A DNA stretch of 64,000 bases, taken from the NCBI GenBank assembly GCA_933228895.1, contig OW121848.1, positions 133,938,615 to 134,002,614 of the forward strand, in the 5' to 3' direction. The translations under genes were made by a program, and so were the position numbers. The notes below the pieces were generated by a model that did no database searches, was not told where the DNA came from, and saw only the letters and a list, made by a program, of their open reading frames with translations. The stretch comes from Platycnemis pennipes (Eukaryota > Arthropoda > Insecta > Odonata > Platycnemididae). Position 1 is the first letter of the stretch. Each line of letters starts with the position of its first letter. Positions 24,300 to 35,592 of this stretch are shown one piece after another.

Positions 24300-24720
24300 A
24301 TGATACGGAATTCTCCCCGAGGAAAGATCATCGTACGATATTCCATCGACAGCCCGCCATTGAACTCGCACCTGCCCCCGGGAGCGGAAGACGAGGAAGA
24401 AGGCGATGAGGGACGCGGAACGGTCTTTGGAATGCCTCGCCACTCATTTCCGAGGGGAAGAAGGAGGTGGAGGATACGGGAAGAGGAATCAAGGGAGGCA
24501 TAAAGAGGACCGGAGGGTTTTCGGGGAGGTGGTCCAAGTCAAAGCGATCGCCCGTTTAAGAGGAGGCAGAAAACGGACAACTTCTGAGCCGAAATGATAG
24601 TGAAAAAGGAAGACACTGAGGCGTGGCTGTAAGTTCCTAATTTGCAGAGGATTAATACGAGAGTTTGACCCTCTCCGAGGAGCCCTTCGGAGAGGGTTCA
24701 CCTGCCCCGGGTGAACGGGA
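24300..24720. other. GC- and purine-rich island
   Basis: Plus strand G+A-rich (GAGGAAGAAGGCGATGAGGG, GGGAAGAAGGAGGTGGAGG). Overlapping frames on both strands of 63-70 codons show no domain. It ends at a pair of adjacent hairpins (24,668-24,716). Confidence 0.45.
24668..24716. repeat. Two adjacent inverted repeats
   Basis: ACCCTCTCCGA (24,668-24,678) pairs perfectly with TCGGAGAGGGT (24,687-24,697) across an 8-base loop. Immediately after, GTTCACC pairs with GGTGAAC across a CCTGCCCC-type loop. No terminator or ncRNA family is recognised. Confidence 0.6.
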
Positions 24721-24904
24721 TTTCGACGAACGGATTATGGCGTTTTTTTCGACTTATTTTCTGCCGAAAAGTGGGGCATGTGCGTGTGGAAAAATCCCTG
24801 GAACTTTAAAACAAGGGGTTCCGCATAATTTTTCCCACCGCTCGCAGATCCACAAAGCCATTTCACAAACCTGGATTTCACGCTATCTGGAGGTAATTTT
24901 GTGA

Positions 24905-25440
24905 CAGAATCGGAGGACGAAAACGCTCGAAAGTTGAATTGTTACACTATTTCGCTGAATTCCGATTTTATAAATATTCTTTACATTGAAGTTATTCTTT
25001 ACATTGGTTAGTTATGTCTCAGGTGGCAAATTTATTTCTAAAGTGGCTAACTGTCGAAAATCCTAATCGTAAGTAAACGAGTTTTTTTGTGCAGTTTATA
25101 ATTGTATGTTTGTTCCCGTATCTCCAATCAATTATTTCAGTCAAATCACCATCCAGTTGTCTGTAAGGGACGCTAAATTGTTTGGCGTCTTTATGTATTT
25201 GATTGAAGACTATTTTTTTTCTTTATTTTCTGAGCGTTTTCACAATTGAGGAAATATACTGCAGCAATAAATTCTCGACAATTGTTGGTGCTCACAAAAT
25301 AACTTTCCTCTGTTTTAAATCAATATTTTAAACTGAGAGAAATACATCAACCAATTTTTCCCACCAAATGATATCATTATCGGTCAACAATCTTACGATC
25401 ATTTACGATTTAACTCTTTCCCGGCAAATACTATTTGTGA
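24905..25440. other. Non-genic AT-rich stretch
   Basis: No frame or repeat family recognised. Confidence 0.4.
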
Positions 25441-26180
25441 AACCCTAAGACTGGTATGATGCAGCTCTCCTCTTGATCTCTTATCAGCTAACCTCTTCAT
25501 AATGATGCAATTCGTCTCCCTCACATCCTTTATAACTTATTCCATATATGATTCTCATACGAGGCTACCTTTTGCATTCTTCCCCTTCACTTTTCCCTTG
25601 ACGATCGTCTTCATCAGGCCATCGTGTCTCAAGATATGGCCGATTAAGTTGTCCCGCCGTCTCTTTAAAGTTTTAAATAGACCTCTTTTCTCTCACCCTT
25701 TTCTTAAGACTGCTTCATTTGTCACTCGGTCTATCCATTTGATCTTCATCATTCTTCGATAGCACCATATTTTTAATGCTTCCACTCTTGACTTATCTGC
25801 TGCTGTTATCGTCCATGCTTCGCTGCCATGTAGTAAAATTCTCCAGAGCTATGTTCTAATGAAATTTTTTCTCACTTCAACGCTTGCATTTACAGCTGTA
25901 AGCAGAATCTTCTTCTGGTAAAAATGCCCTTTTCGACAGGGTATTTCTACTGGCAATTTTTCTTTTACTTCTTCCATCTCTGGTTACTCGGCTTCCCAGG
26001 TAAAAATACTCCCTCAGCTCCTCAAGTTCTTGTTTTCCTACTTAGTTAAAGTTGGTTTTGGCGTCTTTTCTCCCACTGCATCCTAATACCTACGTTTTCT
26101 TTTATCAATCTTCGGGAGATATCTAACCATTGCTCTTTCCATATTTCATATTTTCTTCTTCAAATCTCTTTATGTTAATA
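25440..26180 (-). mobile_element. RTE-like LINE, longest RT C-terminal fragment in the window
   Basis: Minus-strand translation, across several frame breaks, gives blocks in the order of RTE-like endonuclease-reverse transcriptases: ELREYFYLGSRVTRDGRSKR (about 26,030-25,960), AFLPEED, a TWQRSMD block equal to the usual YGSEAWT-type region, then [58 protein letters not shown] and MKRLADKRS. The last part is the same family as 34.7 and 54.4 kb. Stops and indels are frequent, so it is inactive. Its 3' end lies near 25,440. Confidence 0.75.
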
Positions 26181-27235
26181 TTATAATATATTCCCGCAGC
26201 AATATAGAGTTTTAAAATCACACGGAACCTTTTCCATAAATATGGCTTATTTGCCAAATATTAATGTGTATTGCTTCATTATAACCATTAACTCCATTCC
26301 TCCCCGCTAAATCTAAGTGTAACACGAATTTTGATTTTATATCTTCCCCTCTATGTCTCTATTGCTTAAACAGAATATTCCTTATGCTCTTCATTCCACA
26401 TCAATAAAGTGTTCAGAAAAAAAACTACTCTGCAATGTTATATGCGAAGAATGACAAAGAAAGAATAGTGATAATGAAATAGGTGGAATGAGTAATCAAT
26501 GAAGAAATTCTCATCGTTGAATCTATAAAGGGTGGGAGAAAGTAGAAGAACAGTGAAACCTTTTAAAGGACGAAGGGATAATTTAACGTGCACATGATGG
26601 CGTTTAGACAGTCGTTCATGGAAAAAGAGAGAAGAATGGCTAAACCTCGCCTCACGTAGGATGCAAGGGACAATTTGTAACGGATGTAAATGTGAAGAAT
26701 TATACTTATACCCGATCAATGAATAGATTAAAGAGCTAAAAAAAATAATTCTTAGGACATTGAATGATGATCAAGGAATTATGCACATTCACGTCAATGA
26801 ATCCCAACTTCCAAAAGTGCTAAGAAAGAGCTTTATAACTTGAGCTGTGTTACAAAACAATTGCTAAAGGTACATTTTGAGTTTTCCTCTTATCTCGACC
26901 AGTGCAAGATTTTTTTTATTTTGCCAGTATAAAAGGCAAACAAATGTAGAGAAAATTAAGGGAGGAAAAACGATCCTTGGACCAGGAATCGAGCTACATG
27001 CATTAGAATTGCTGGGTCAATTCGTATCCCACCACGCTACCCATGATTCCTGGTCCCAAAAGTATTTTTTTATCGGGATCTATAGGAGCTAGACCCCATT
27101 CGCAATTACGGTCCGTCGAGGATGGAACTCTAAAGGCGGAATCGGGCCTCAACAGTTCCCTGTACACGAGGATAGATCCTATAAATTAAATAACAATGAG
27201 CGATAAGCCACCGCTGAAAATGTTTTTAACTTTGC
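26181..27235. other. Non-genic stretch
   Basis: Minus frame of 93 codons (26,438-26,719) and plus frame of 71 codons (26,877-27,092), neither with a recognisable domain. Confidence 0.35.
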
Positions 27236-27239
27236 CGTT

Positions 27240-27325
27240 AGATGCGGCATGCAAGTGTGTTGCTAAGCCAAAGGTCAGTGGTTCTATACCCGGTCGAGTG
27301 GGTGAGTGTTTGAAACCGTTGGGAT
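27240..27325 (+). mobile_element. tRNA-like SINE head (uncertain)
   Basis: GCAAGTGTGTTGCTAAGCCAAAGGTCAGTGGTTCTATACCCGG resembles the anticodon-to-B-box half of a tRNA gene; GGTTCTATACCC is a B-box-like site. It does not close an acceptor stem, and the following GTGAGTGTTTGAAACC is not a tRNA end. I read it as a tRNA-derived SINE head rather than a gene. Confidence 0.4.
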
Positions 27326-27329
27326 TATC

Positions 27330-29140
27330 TCGAATAGGTAACCAAGGAGTCACGTGGTGCAAACACCAATAGTTCACAAGTTTTATGCATTTGAATCGCT
27401 CGTAACAGTTTCATTTATTTTTTTTCACTCGAGTTTACCCCAACCATCTCGAGCATTGAGCCCTCAGATGAGAAAAACATAGGTGAAAGCAATGAGTGAA
27501 GTAGGGGTAAGCAGGGTACAACCGTGTAACTAACACCGACCCACTCTTCGACACAAAAATAAGTTGCTGGCAGTATTCATACACGCCTACTTTATTGGAT
27601 TACTACATTGTACCACGGAATATTTAAGTAACTTCCATAAAAATCCGATCTTTCTGATATTCCAAATTTGAGGGCTTTGTTGAAGGGTAGGGTAAAATCG
27701 AGCACCCATGAAAATCGTGTACTTTAGCTTGCAAAATTCAAATTCCTTACTTTTAACAAATAATAGAGCGATAAAACAAACATCGAAACATTTAATTTAT
27801 CCACTTAAGTATGTGAATAGTTCCAGGAAAGATCATATCTTTCATTTAACCAATTTTAAGTTTTTCTTTACAGTTTTTAGCTATCACTGCTTAAATTATC
27901 ATCTTTCTCTCACGTCACCTGTATCTGGAAAGCACGTGGAAATGCCAATTCTCCATGTCTACACCCCATTATACATGGAGCACTTAATGTACGGTAAAAA
28001 AATAATAATTGCTCCAAAAAGTGCGCTTTAAGACCAGGCAATATTGACGCATTAATTTCCACTGTACATGCATACGTGCATACTCGGTAATGGAGACTTC
28101 AACTGGCGAGACAGAATTTTTGGGAAAGCGATACTCGAGGTCGCCGGGTTCTCGTTTTCGGCCACCCGGAGGCCTCACATTGGAGGGTAACCCGACACCG
28201 GTCGTTTGTTCTGCTACTTCGATCCGTGGACGATCATCCACGCCCTTCCACGCAATTGACAGGCGCGTGTGGGTAGTTGTTTCGCATTCCCAGCTGCGGC
28301 GATGCAGAATGCGGACGTCTGCTTCGATTATGCGAGAGGGATACTATGGCAAATATGATAAGGGTGAAGATTTTCTCCGGATCAAGATGCGTATAATGCC
28401 ATCGACATGTGCGTTCGGAAATCATAACTTCTACGATGGCTATTTTACCCGTCTCCTCTCCGGAGAATGACTATTTTCTGGCGATACCTAGGTGTGCATT
28501 TCTCTCTCTGTCACGAATTAATTTTTGATTTTGCACATAAAAACACGATTATCTACGCTGTATTCTGCATTCCTCATTAATGGTACGTGGCAGGGATTTA
28601 CTCCATACTAATCAAGCTCTACTGTCTCTAACAATCCCATTATTGATAATAGTGAAATTTTCCTAGAAATAAAGCAGGTTCACGTTTTTCACGCACACAA
28701 TGTACAATATACACCGTTGGCACTGACGCCAAGAATAGTATAAAGAACCATACTTCATCCGTAGACCGGAACACAAGAATAAGTTAATATATTTACACTG
28801 CAGCACAGACGGATTGAAATATTCCTTCTCTCCTCAAATAATGCATGACCAAAACTTCCTCAATACTTCTCACACCATGATGTCATCATAAAATAAATTT
28901 AGCTTAAAGTGAGCATTAAATTATACACAATATATTTATGTGGATTGATGAAACAAACAGACATGAAGTTTAGATGGTGGATTTTTTTTAAATTTTAGCA
29001 TCTGCGTGAAAGACTAATATGTATTATTGATGGATTCGGTACTTCTCAGAAATTTCTTTGCATATTGGATGAAAAGTAGAGTAGTGTGTGTCTCGCATGA
29101 TATAAATGGAAATCTCTCATAAGGTAGGTAGTGTGAGTAA
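27330..29140. other. Non-genic stretch with CpG-rich island (about 28,090-28,340)
   Basis: AT-rich DNA around a short CpG-rich block in which frames of 85-126 codons overlap on both strands without domains. No repeat family assigned. Confidence 0.35.
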
Positions 29141-29149
29141 AATTTAGTG

Positions 29150-29225
29150 CATATTTGGTGACAGCTCATCTCTTGCCACACGCCCTGGAGGTGGTATTGT
29201 GGGGTACTTAGTGGATATAGTTATG
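29150..29225 (+). repeat. Eroded LINE-A 3' end
   Basis: TGCATATTTGGTGACAGCTC, TCTTGCCACACGCCCTGGAG, GTGGTATTGTGGGGTACT parallel the LINE-A 3' end block for block. The tail is reduced to GTGGATATAG. Confidence 0.65.
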
Positions 29226-29418
29226 CATTTAGATGCACGGACCTCATACTCATGTAAAAACAATTTAGTTACAGCAATCATGTAGCTATATATGTCTTTC
29301 GAATGCATATATAGCTTTATCCACAAGGTAGCACCCTAATTCTCCGTTGCAGGTAAGTATTGCAAGCATTTTTGCATGTCTTCATGATAGTAAATTAGTG
29401 CTAACTGTCTCTGTTTTA

Positions 29419-29500
29419 AAATGCATGAAGGTGGTGTTTCACCCCCTGCTAATGGATATTGTTGTGACCTTTGAGGTATTATGTAGATGAAAATGTGAGA
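29419..29500 (+). repeat. Eroded LINE-A 3' end, second copy
   Basis: AATGCATGAAGGTGGTGTTT, CACCCCCTGCTAATGGATAT and a GTATTATGTAGATGAAAATG end follow the LINE-A order, with many changes. Confidence 0.5.
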
Positions 29501-30870
29501 CACTGCATCTAATCCCAAACTACGGGGTAGAACAAGCACATATATTACAAAAAATTGTTTGCGTGTAGATAGACTACTTAGGATTGTGTGCTTAATTCAA
29601 CTTCAGCTCTGTGTTGCACATTAAAAATCCATTGTAGACACACAACTAAAGCAAAATATTTCATCACACATCATTACACAGGAAAATGACATTGACAACA
29701 TGTGCAAATTATTATTGATGTCGTTTATTGCTGTTTTGTTCCCACATAGTACGCAGGCGTTTTTAAAAAAGCTTGGTTTATTAGAGTGCGCTTGCCCGCT
29801 GTAAGATTTTCCAGATGAAGTGAAAGTAAATACTATGGAATATTTAGCGTACAAATTAATATTTAGGCCATAGTTTACGATCCTTTTCCGACAATTTAGG
29901 AATGTCATGAAAGGAAGTAGGCGTGTAAAGAAGCAGCATCAAGAGGTATCAATGACTGCCGGAAACAGAGAACTAATATTTATTCTGAAAATTTTCGAGG
30001 ATAGTTGCAAATTGAAGTTTAGATGGTACTTTGTTAACCGTTAATACTGAAAACTGTTTTTGGTCGAATCTTTTTTGTCTTCTTCTTTTCCGTTTCGGGT
30101 GATCCATTCGTGGCTATTGCTAATAAGTTGACCACAAACAACTATCGGCAATTCTCAACAGTGATTTTTTTAAAAGTACCATTCTTCATATTATTTTTCC
30201 GAGCATTTGATGGATATTTACGCTCGAACTAATCAATGACCACGAGTGGCTCACCTGGCTTTTCTAGCACAAACATGTTCTCCATCCTACCAGAAGGTCA
30301 TTTACGCAGTCCTAAATTTTCATAAACGTTCCATTCGTCATATTTTGGACTGTTGTGTTGAGGAAGAACCGTTTAAATTAGCCTGGTGAGAACGGCAGAT
30401 TTTACACTACTTTTGAACTCATCTTTGCTAATAATTCATTCGTGAATGCATGCGTAGTTAAAACTATTTTATTGCCTTTTTTGGTAGTATGACTTCATTT
30501 TAAGTGCAAATTAGATGTTTATTTGCTTAAGGTAATTTAACCGTTCACTTTATTTTTGTAAAGTTTAAATTATTTTATTATTTTATTTGATTATTTTACT
30601 CTTTTGAGGTACTTTTTCATCTTATATTTTTCTTTTTTTATATTTTCTTTTTTTGCACGCACGTTAATTTAACCGTCACATTATTATCATTTTAGCACGC
30701 TTATTTGTTTTCTTAAGATCAACAATTATCGTAATGCTCAATGGTCGAAGCTGCGATTCACCAATTTTTTTAAAAATTATCTACATATTTCAACGTTAGT
30801 TTTTCTTAGTTATAAAGTCTTAGCCATAAAAATGTTAGTTATAAACTACATCTTTTGTTATAATATCGGA
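29501..30870. other. Non-genic, very AT-rich stretch
   Basis: A minus frame of 95 codons (29,621-29,908) carries no recognised domain; T-rich runs dominate 30,540-30,660. Confidence 0.35.
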
Positions 30871-30879
30871 TGCTATCTT

Positions 30880-31610
30880 CTGTAGTAGAGCGAGAGAGGG
30901 ATTGCACAGATGTTCAAGTGGTGCATTGCACAGTTCCCCATGGCATGTGTCCCAAATCATCTCTATCCAGCCTTCAACCGTGCACCTTGTCGGCGCCGAG
31001 CAGTAAACTTTTCGAGAGCCTGCGAAACGCTTGTCCGCTAGGGAGACCGAATTACTCTCGAACGGTCGTCCACTCCTTCCTTCAGAAAGGGGAGGACGAT
31101 GAGGATGAGAGAGATGCGAAAAACGATGCCATCGAGAGCGAAGGGATTGAACTCATCGCGTGCGGCTCGTCTTGTTCGCGGGTCGTAATGACGACGGCCC
31201 TCAATAAGACGGTCCATTCAGTCGGAGGCCCCGACGCAGCTCGGACCAATTGGTCGGGAGAGGGTGTTGACTGTCCCGTTCCTTTTTTTCTCCAAATCCC
31301 ACCTCTTTTTTACGAATGGGGTGGAGGCTGGGGAGGACAGGGAAGAAGGAAAGAGAGAGAAAACAGAGATGGAGAGAGAGAGAGAAGGGTTGCAGCCGCC
31401 GTGTCGTCATCCCAAAGTGCAGGTGGACCAAAGCGCACGAGACTCCCCATCCCCCGGTTCCCGCCGTTGCATTCACTGCTCCTCGCCGGGTTCTACACCC
31501 CCAGGGCCCAAACCGCAGGGGTGGGAGACGAGCCGACCGAAGAAAAGTCACGCCGGAGCCCGTTTCTAAAGATTAGCCGTCAGTGCGGTTGGCGCCGAAT
31601 TTCCTACTAG
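30880..31610. other. GC-rich, CpG-containing island with a long chance frame
   Basis: The plus-strand frame at 30,870-31,610 (246 codons, start ATG-like at TGCTATC upstream not certain) is the longest outside the LTR element, but competing frames of 86-116 codons exist in the same DNA on both strands. Its translation is low in hydrophobic pattern and has no domain. A purine run (GGAAAGAGAGAG...GGAGAGAGAGAG) spans about 31,340-31,390. It could hold a first exon and promoter; I see no sign strong enough to call a gene. Confidence 0.45.
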
Positions 31611-32034
31611 CAGAATATTTATATCCCATCTCATTTCCATTCCACACGTCCCTTTTTCCCTTCAGCTAAGCAGCCGAGCATGGTAAAAGTAATGGCATCC
31701 TCAGAAAGTTATTATCTATGATGCTGGAAGTGAAAGCCATTGTAGCAATAGTTTAAATATTTTTATTAAGCAGGAAAGCGTAACGAAGGTATGAAGAGTA
31801 CTGACTTCCCATGTTGAGGATGTATGTTAGAATACAAGAAGTAGCAATGACTTTTATTGAAAACTAGGACCCAATTGGAATGATGCGAAAAGCACTCCGT
31901 CCATCAGAAACCGCGAATATTTGGAGTATTATTTTATGTTGGTTGGTTAATGACAGCGTCGGGTTCCGCTCCGCCTATTTCTCTATTTACTGTTAATCCT
32001 TCCCTGTCACCCTCCTCCTATACCCAATAGAAAA

Positions 32035-32217
32035 GGTATTTTTATGTATTTATTATCTTATTTTAATCTGCGAATTTAGGATGCAGTCCGCTCTTCCAAT
32101 TAACAGACTGGACGATACAAAAATCCATGCCCCGGAAAGTGAAAATCCTCCCCGGTCGGGATTCGAACCCGCGACCCTGGGATCAATAGACGAGGGATTT
32201 ACCTCGCTGCCACCGGG
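32035..32217 (-). mobile_element. Second tRNA-derived SINE family
   Basis: On the minus strand the head reads GTCCCCGGTGGCAGCGAGGT (A-box-like TGGCAGCGAGG), then GGGTCGCGGGTTCGAATCCC (a perfect B box, GGTTCGAATCC), then a non-tRNA body with GGATTTTCACTTTCCGGGGC and CCAGTCTGTTAATTGGAAG, ending in an A/T-rich tail (AATAAGATAATAAATACATA). The stem after the B box pairs imperfectly with the head, and the body is not tRNA. It differs in sequence from the 40.4 kb SINE. Confidence 0.75.
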
Positions 32218-33355
32218 GACGGCAAGTTAAACTTGCGTTGTCTTAAACAAGTGGTACTTAACGGAAGGAAGAATTAGAGCTTTACATAAGCAGCCGGAAA
32301 TGAGATCCCAAAGAGCTTTGAGAACCTCTTTCCCTATGTGGGCTATCTTTTTTTTGTATTTGTCTTTAGAAATTAAAATAATAACGTTTTGATTGATAGA
32401 AACTATTGATAGCATAAATGATAAGAATGTAATGGGAAAGTTTATTATTTCGAGATTTTTTAATGCACATGCAAAAGCAATTTTGTTCGTCTTGATTAAC
32501 AAACTTTAAAAAATTCTCAGTTAACCCATGTATGCTGCCTGAAAAAAATTGATGACAGAGCTTAGTAGGCTTCCAAGCATATATTTTGACACTTATTTGA
32601 ATAATTCTTTTCCAGCCCAAATTCCCATTTCTTCAAAACATTAACAGCGGATAACATTAATTCCGCCATATATATACATTATTAGAATGCTGACCTTCAG
32701 CATGCAGCTCACGTAACCACTTGGCTCTTAGCCATATATTAGCAGCATATTATAGCATACTCTGACATCTCCTGCTTCATTTCCTCTGGAAAATTTCTTC
32801 TCTCCGCCACCAAACTATTTTTCTTATATTTCCATTCATCTAGCATTATTCTTTCATTCCCAAACCCACATATCAAGCGTCTCCAGTATTCTACAGTCTA
32901 CATTCCCAGTGGTACACCTTTTTAACCATTCACTGCCACATTATCGTTCAAAAAGGACGTATTTAAAGGTTTCAGGGATTTTTCGGTACATGATTCAACA
33001 CTTTTTGACAGAATATAAAACTACATATGCCATAATTGCTGAAATCCGTGCACCCGAATCAGATTAACAATCTTTGACCCGCTCTTACATTAATTCTCAC
33101 CGTAGTAATTTTTTATACATATATCTAATTTTTTTTAAATAATCATTTTTGCTCCAGATAAGCCATTTTGTCAAGAAAATTTTCATGCTCTTTTCAAAAG
33201 CTTGAATATTTGGTTTGCTGATTTTACTGCGACTAGATTTTAATTTAAATAAACCAAGCAATGTTCTTAAGTTATTTCTACTTGCGAGGGTTAATTTAGC
33301 TACTGCTGCTGAGAAGGGGAATAGTGTGAACGTCACCCATCAATTGTGTTTGGAC
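32218..33355. other. Non-genic AT-rich stretch
   Basis: Minus frames of 79-91 codons without domains. No repeat family recognised. Confidence 0.35.
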
Positions 33356-33360
33356 GCCTT

Positions 33361-33398
33361 AAAATCTACATGTACATCTTGATGTAGATGTAGATTTT
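33361..33398. repeat. Head-to-head GATGTA inverted repeat
   Basis: Left arm 33,361-33,378 and right arm 33,381-33,398 are reverse complements with one mismatch, separated by TT. The right arm is GATGTAGATGTAG plus ATTTT, the LINE-A tail motif; the left arm is its inverse. It directly abuts the LINE-A end that starts at 33,399. Confidence 0.85.
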
Positions 33399-33482
33399 GA
33401 GTGCATGCTTGGTGATCTTCACCCCCTGCCACACACCCTCGTGGTGGCAGGCTTGCAGGGTATCGTGTAGATGTAGATGTAC
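33399..33482 (+). repeat. LINE-A 3' end
   Basis: GAGTGCATGCTTGGTGATCT, CCCTGCCACACACCCTCGTG, GCTTGCAGGGTATCGTGTAG and the tail ATGTAGATGTA. A 5-base insertion (GGCAG) interrupts the GTGGCTTGC block. Confidence 0.9.
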
Positions 33483-33589
33483 TTTCATTTTTGAAGCCAC
33501 CCTCAGTTATAGAATACCTTGTAACCTCTCTAAGAATGTGTAGATACCAGGGTAGTGAACTATTTAAGATAGGTGTCATACGAGACAAA

Positions 33590-33800
33590 TGGCTTTCTGT
33601 CCCAGTGCCCCGGGTTCAATTTTCAATTGTAGCAGATTATTTGGTAGCGTACCGGTCCTTACTTGAACATGATTTAGAGAGCACTTCAAGTTTAGCACAT
33701 AATCTATCCGTCAGATGGCATGTTAAACCGTGAACCCCTCTGGCGACCTTTAATGCGGAACTAGGATTTCCGTCTAGTATTTCACCTTAATGAATCCGTA
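33590..33800 (+). mobile_element. Decayed tRNA-derived SINE copy
   Basis: GCCCCGGGTTCAATTTTCAA (B box region), GTACCGGTCCTTACTTGAAC, GCACTTCAAGTTTAGCACAT, CCGTCAGATGGCATGTTAAA and TCTGGCGACCTTTAATGCGG follow the order of the reference SINE at 40.4 kb. Confidence 0.75.
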
Positions 33801-33999
33801 CTACTACTGAATCGTCCACATATTCTTCATTGATAGATGCCAATCGTTGTATTCGGCCACCTCCCCCGAATTTCTACAGCTTAAAAATTCAGTGAATATT
33901 TGGGAGGAATATTTCGTTATCGCCACCCTGATAATTAAAACAAAAGTCGCATAACATTTTTTTATGCGTCCGAATTCGTCAAGGCATAAAGGGAACCGA

Positions 34000-34480
34000 T
34001 TCTATCTTCCTCGGTCCCCCCAACAAGGATTCTTCTCGTCACGTGTCACGACTCGGTGCCGAAGATAATTAAGGGTTGATGCGGACGGGGGACAGCGAGA
34101 CAGGGTGAGGTTAACGTTCTCCGTGGAATGGCCTTCCCCATGTGGGAGCGGGACCGCGAAATTCGTGGCCCGTGCGGATGATGGGGGATGGGACAAAAGG
34201 GCGCAAGGTGCAGCGGAGATGGTTCTCTCGAGCAGGAGGGTTGAAGGTGGGAGGGGAAGGGTTGCGCCCCGCAGAGAAGAAACTGCAAGGAGTGGAGGCG
34301 GAGGGATGAGAGCGAGACAGAGGGAGAAGAAAGCCGCGTCGAGAAAAAGAGAATGGACAGGCTTCACGACTGTAAGTGCAGCAGCATGAGGAAGGCCAAG
34401 TCCTCCCATTGAGCCGAGGGGGGAAGGGAGAGATTCCACGCTTGAATTTGGTGGAACTGAAGGCATACTGATAACAAGGG
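34000..34480. other. GC- and purine-rich island
   Basis: Plus strand G+A-rich (GAGGGTTGAAGGTGGGAGGG, GAGCGAGACAGAGGGAGAAG) with frequent CpG. Frames of 80-154 codons on both strands overlap and have no domain. CTGTAAGTG at 34,369 resembles a splice donor but no exon can be supported. Confidence 0.45.
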
Positions 34481-34569
34481 CAGGTAAAAATCGTCACCTA
34501 TTCATTATTAACTAGGAATATATTACGTATTGCAGACTTTCAAATTGCAGGTAATGAAATCAGCAATTA

Positions 34570-34905
34570 ATAAGCTGAAGATAAAATGGATCGACCGAGT
34601 GACAAATGAAGAAGTCCTAAGAAGAGTGGGAGAAAAGACAAGTCTGCTGAAAACTATAAAAAGAAGACGGGACAACCTAATCGGCCATATCTTAAGACAC
34701 GATGGCCTGATGAAGACAATAGTCGAAGGACAAGTGAACGGGAAGAATGGAAAAGGCAGGTCTCGTATGAGTTATACATAACAGTCCGTAAATGACGTGA
34801 TAAAGAGGAACTACGTTAATATGAAGAGGTTGGCCGATAGAAGAATCGAGTGGAGGGCTGCGTCAAACCAATCCTAGGATTGTTGGCCCTTGATGATGAT
34901 GAATT
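34570..34905 (+). mobile_element. RTE-like LINE 3' end with GAT tail
   Basis: The plus strand encodes [60 protein letters not shown], a TAA stop, then in the same region NYVNMKRLADRRIEWRAASN and QS with a stop. After about 15 bases it ends in GATGATGATGAA. A very short 3' UTR followed by a trinucleotide tail is the RTE habit. One premature stop makes this copy dead but it is well preserved. The upstream RT part is missing. Confidence 0.85.
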
Positions 34906-35149
34906 AATAAGCCGCCTTATAATGACTTTAGATATTTCGTAAACATTGCATATACCTGCCTGAGAGTAATTAGAAAGAATGTCAAAACTTAGGCTAACTC
35001 TTTTAAGGTAATTCGAGGCGCATAAGGGTACAGGTGACGTCAGAAATATACCATGAACACCTGTGTATAACGGTAAATTTCATAAGATAAACAACATTTG
35101 AGAGGGAGATTATTGCACCGATATATTTAAAGCATTATTTTAACGCGGA

Positions 35150-35406
35150 TTATTAGAGAATATAATAGGTAGCATAGCGAAGGAATAGATCGGTGAAATA
35201 TTGATAGAGTAGTCTGCAGTGTATGAAACATGTTTAGAATTACTGATCCATGCATTGTAGAGAATACAGAAATATTTTTAGGGAAATGCCTTTCTAACCA
35301 TTAATTACTCGTTTGCATGTTAGTAGTGCATGCCTGGTGATCTTCACCCCCTGCCACACACCCTCGCGGTGGCTTGCAGGGTATCGTGTAGATGTAGATG
35401 TAGATG
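35150..35406 (+). mobile_element. LINE-A 3' region
   Basis: GGTAGCATAGCGAAGGAATA, AGAGTAGTCTGCAGTG and the terminal block TGCATGCCTGGTGATCTTCA to GTATCGTGTAGATGTAGATG agree with the copies at 12.0 and 62.2 kb. It extends about 250 bases from the tail, including the 3' UTR but almost no coding sequence. Confidence 0.85.
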
Positions 35407-35590
35407 ACTCCATAACTATGTCAATATTGACTACCTAGTTGCAGGCTACTCTCATATCTAACATGTCTCCATGAAGTAGCTGCAAGGTTGCGCTTAGTGG
35501 CATATAAGTACGCATATTTTCTGATATGTACCCCATGCTACACTGTCCTTGCGGTGACTTGCACGGTAGTACGTAGATGTAGATATACAT
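35407..35590 (+). mobile_element. Second LINE-A 3' end, directly behind the first
   Basis: TGACTACCTAGTTGCAGGCT corresponds to the TACTAACCATCTAGTTG part of the 3' UTR. GTACCCCATGCTACACTGTC, CTTGCGGTGACTTGCACGGT and ACGTAGATGTAGATATA form a more diverged terminal block. It begins where the previous tail ends. Confidence 0.7.
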
Positions 35591-35592
35591 CC

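Noticed and set aside
27250..27325. Possible tRNA gene on the plus strand
   Set aside because: Only half of a tRNA-like fold is visible; no closing acceptor stem.
30870..31610. 246-codon plus-strand open frame
   Set aside because: GC-rich DNA with few stops; competing frames on both strands, low-complexity Arg/Ser/Pro composition, no domain.
32150..32217. Possible tRNA gene on the minus strand
   Set aside because: The B box is perfect, but the acceptor stem does not close properly and a SINE body with an A/T-rich tail follows.
34707..34727. Second hammerhead-like core (CTGATGA - GAC/GTC stem - GAA)
   Set aside because: The core lacks the A after GAA, the stem is only 3 bp, and the sequence is fully explained as coding for GLMKTIVEG in the RTE-like LINE.
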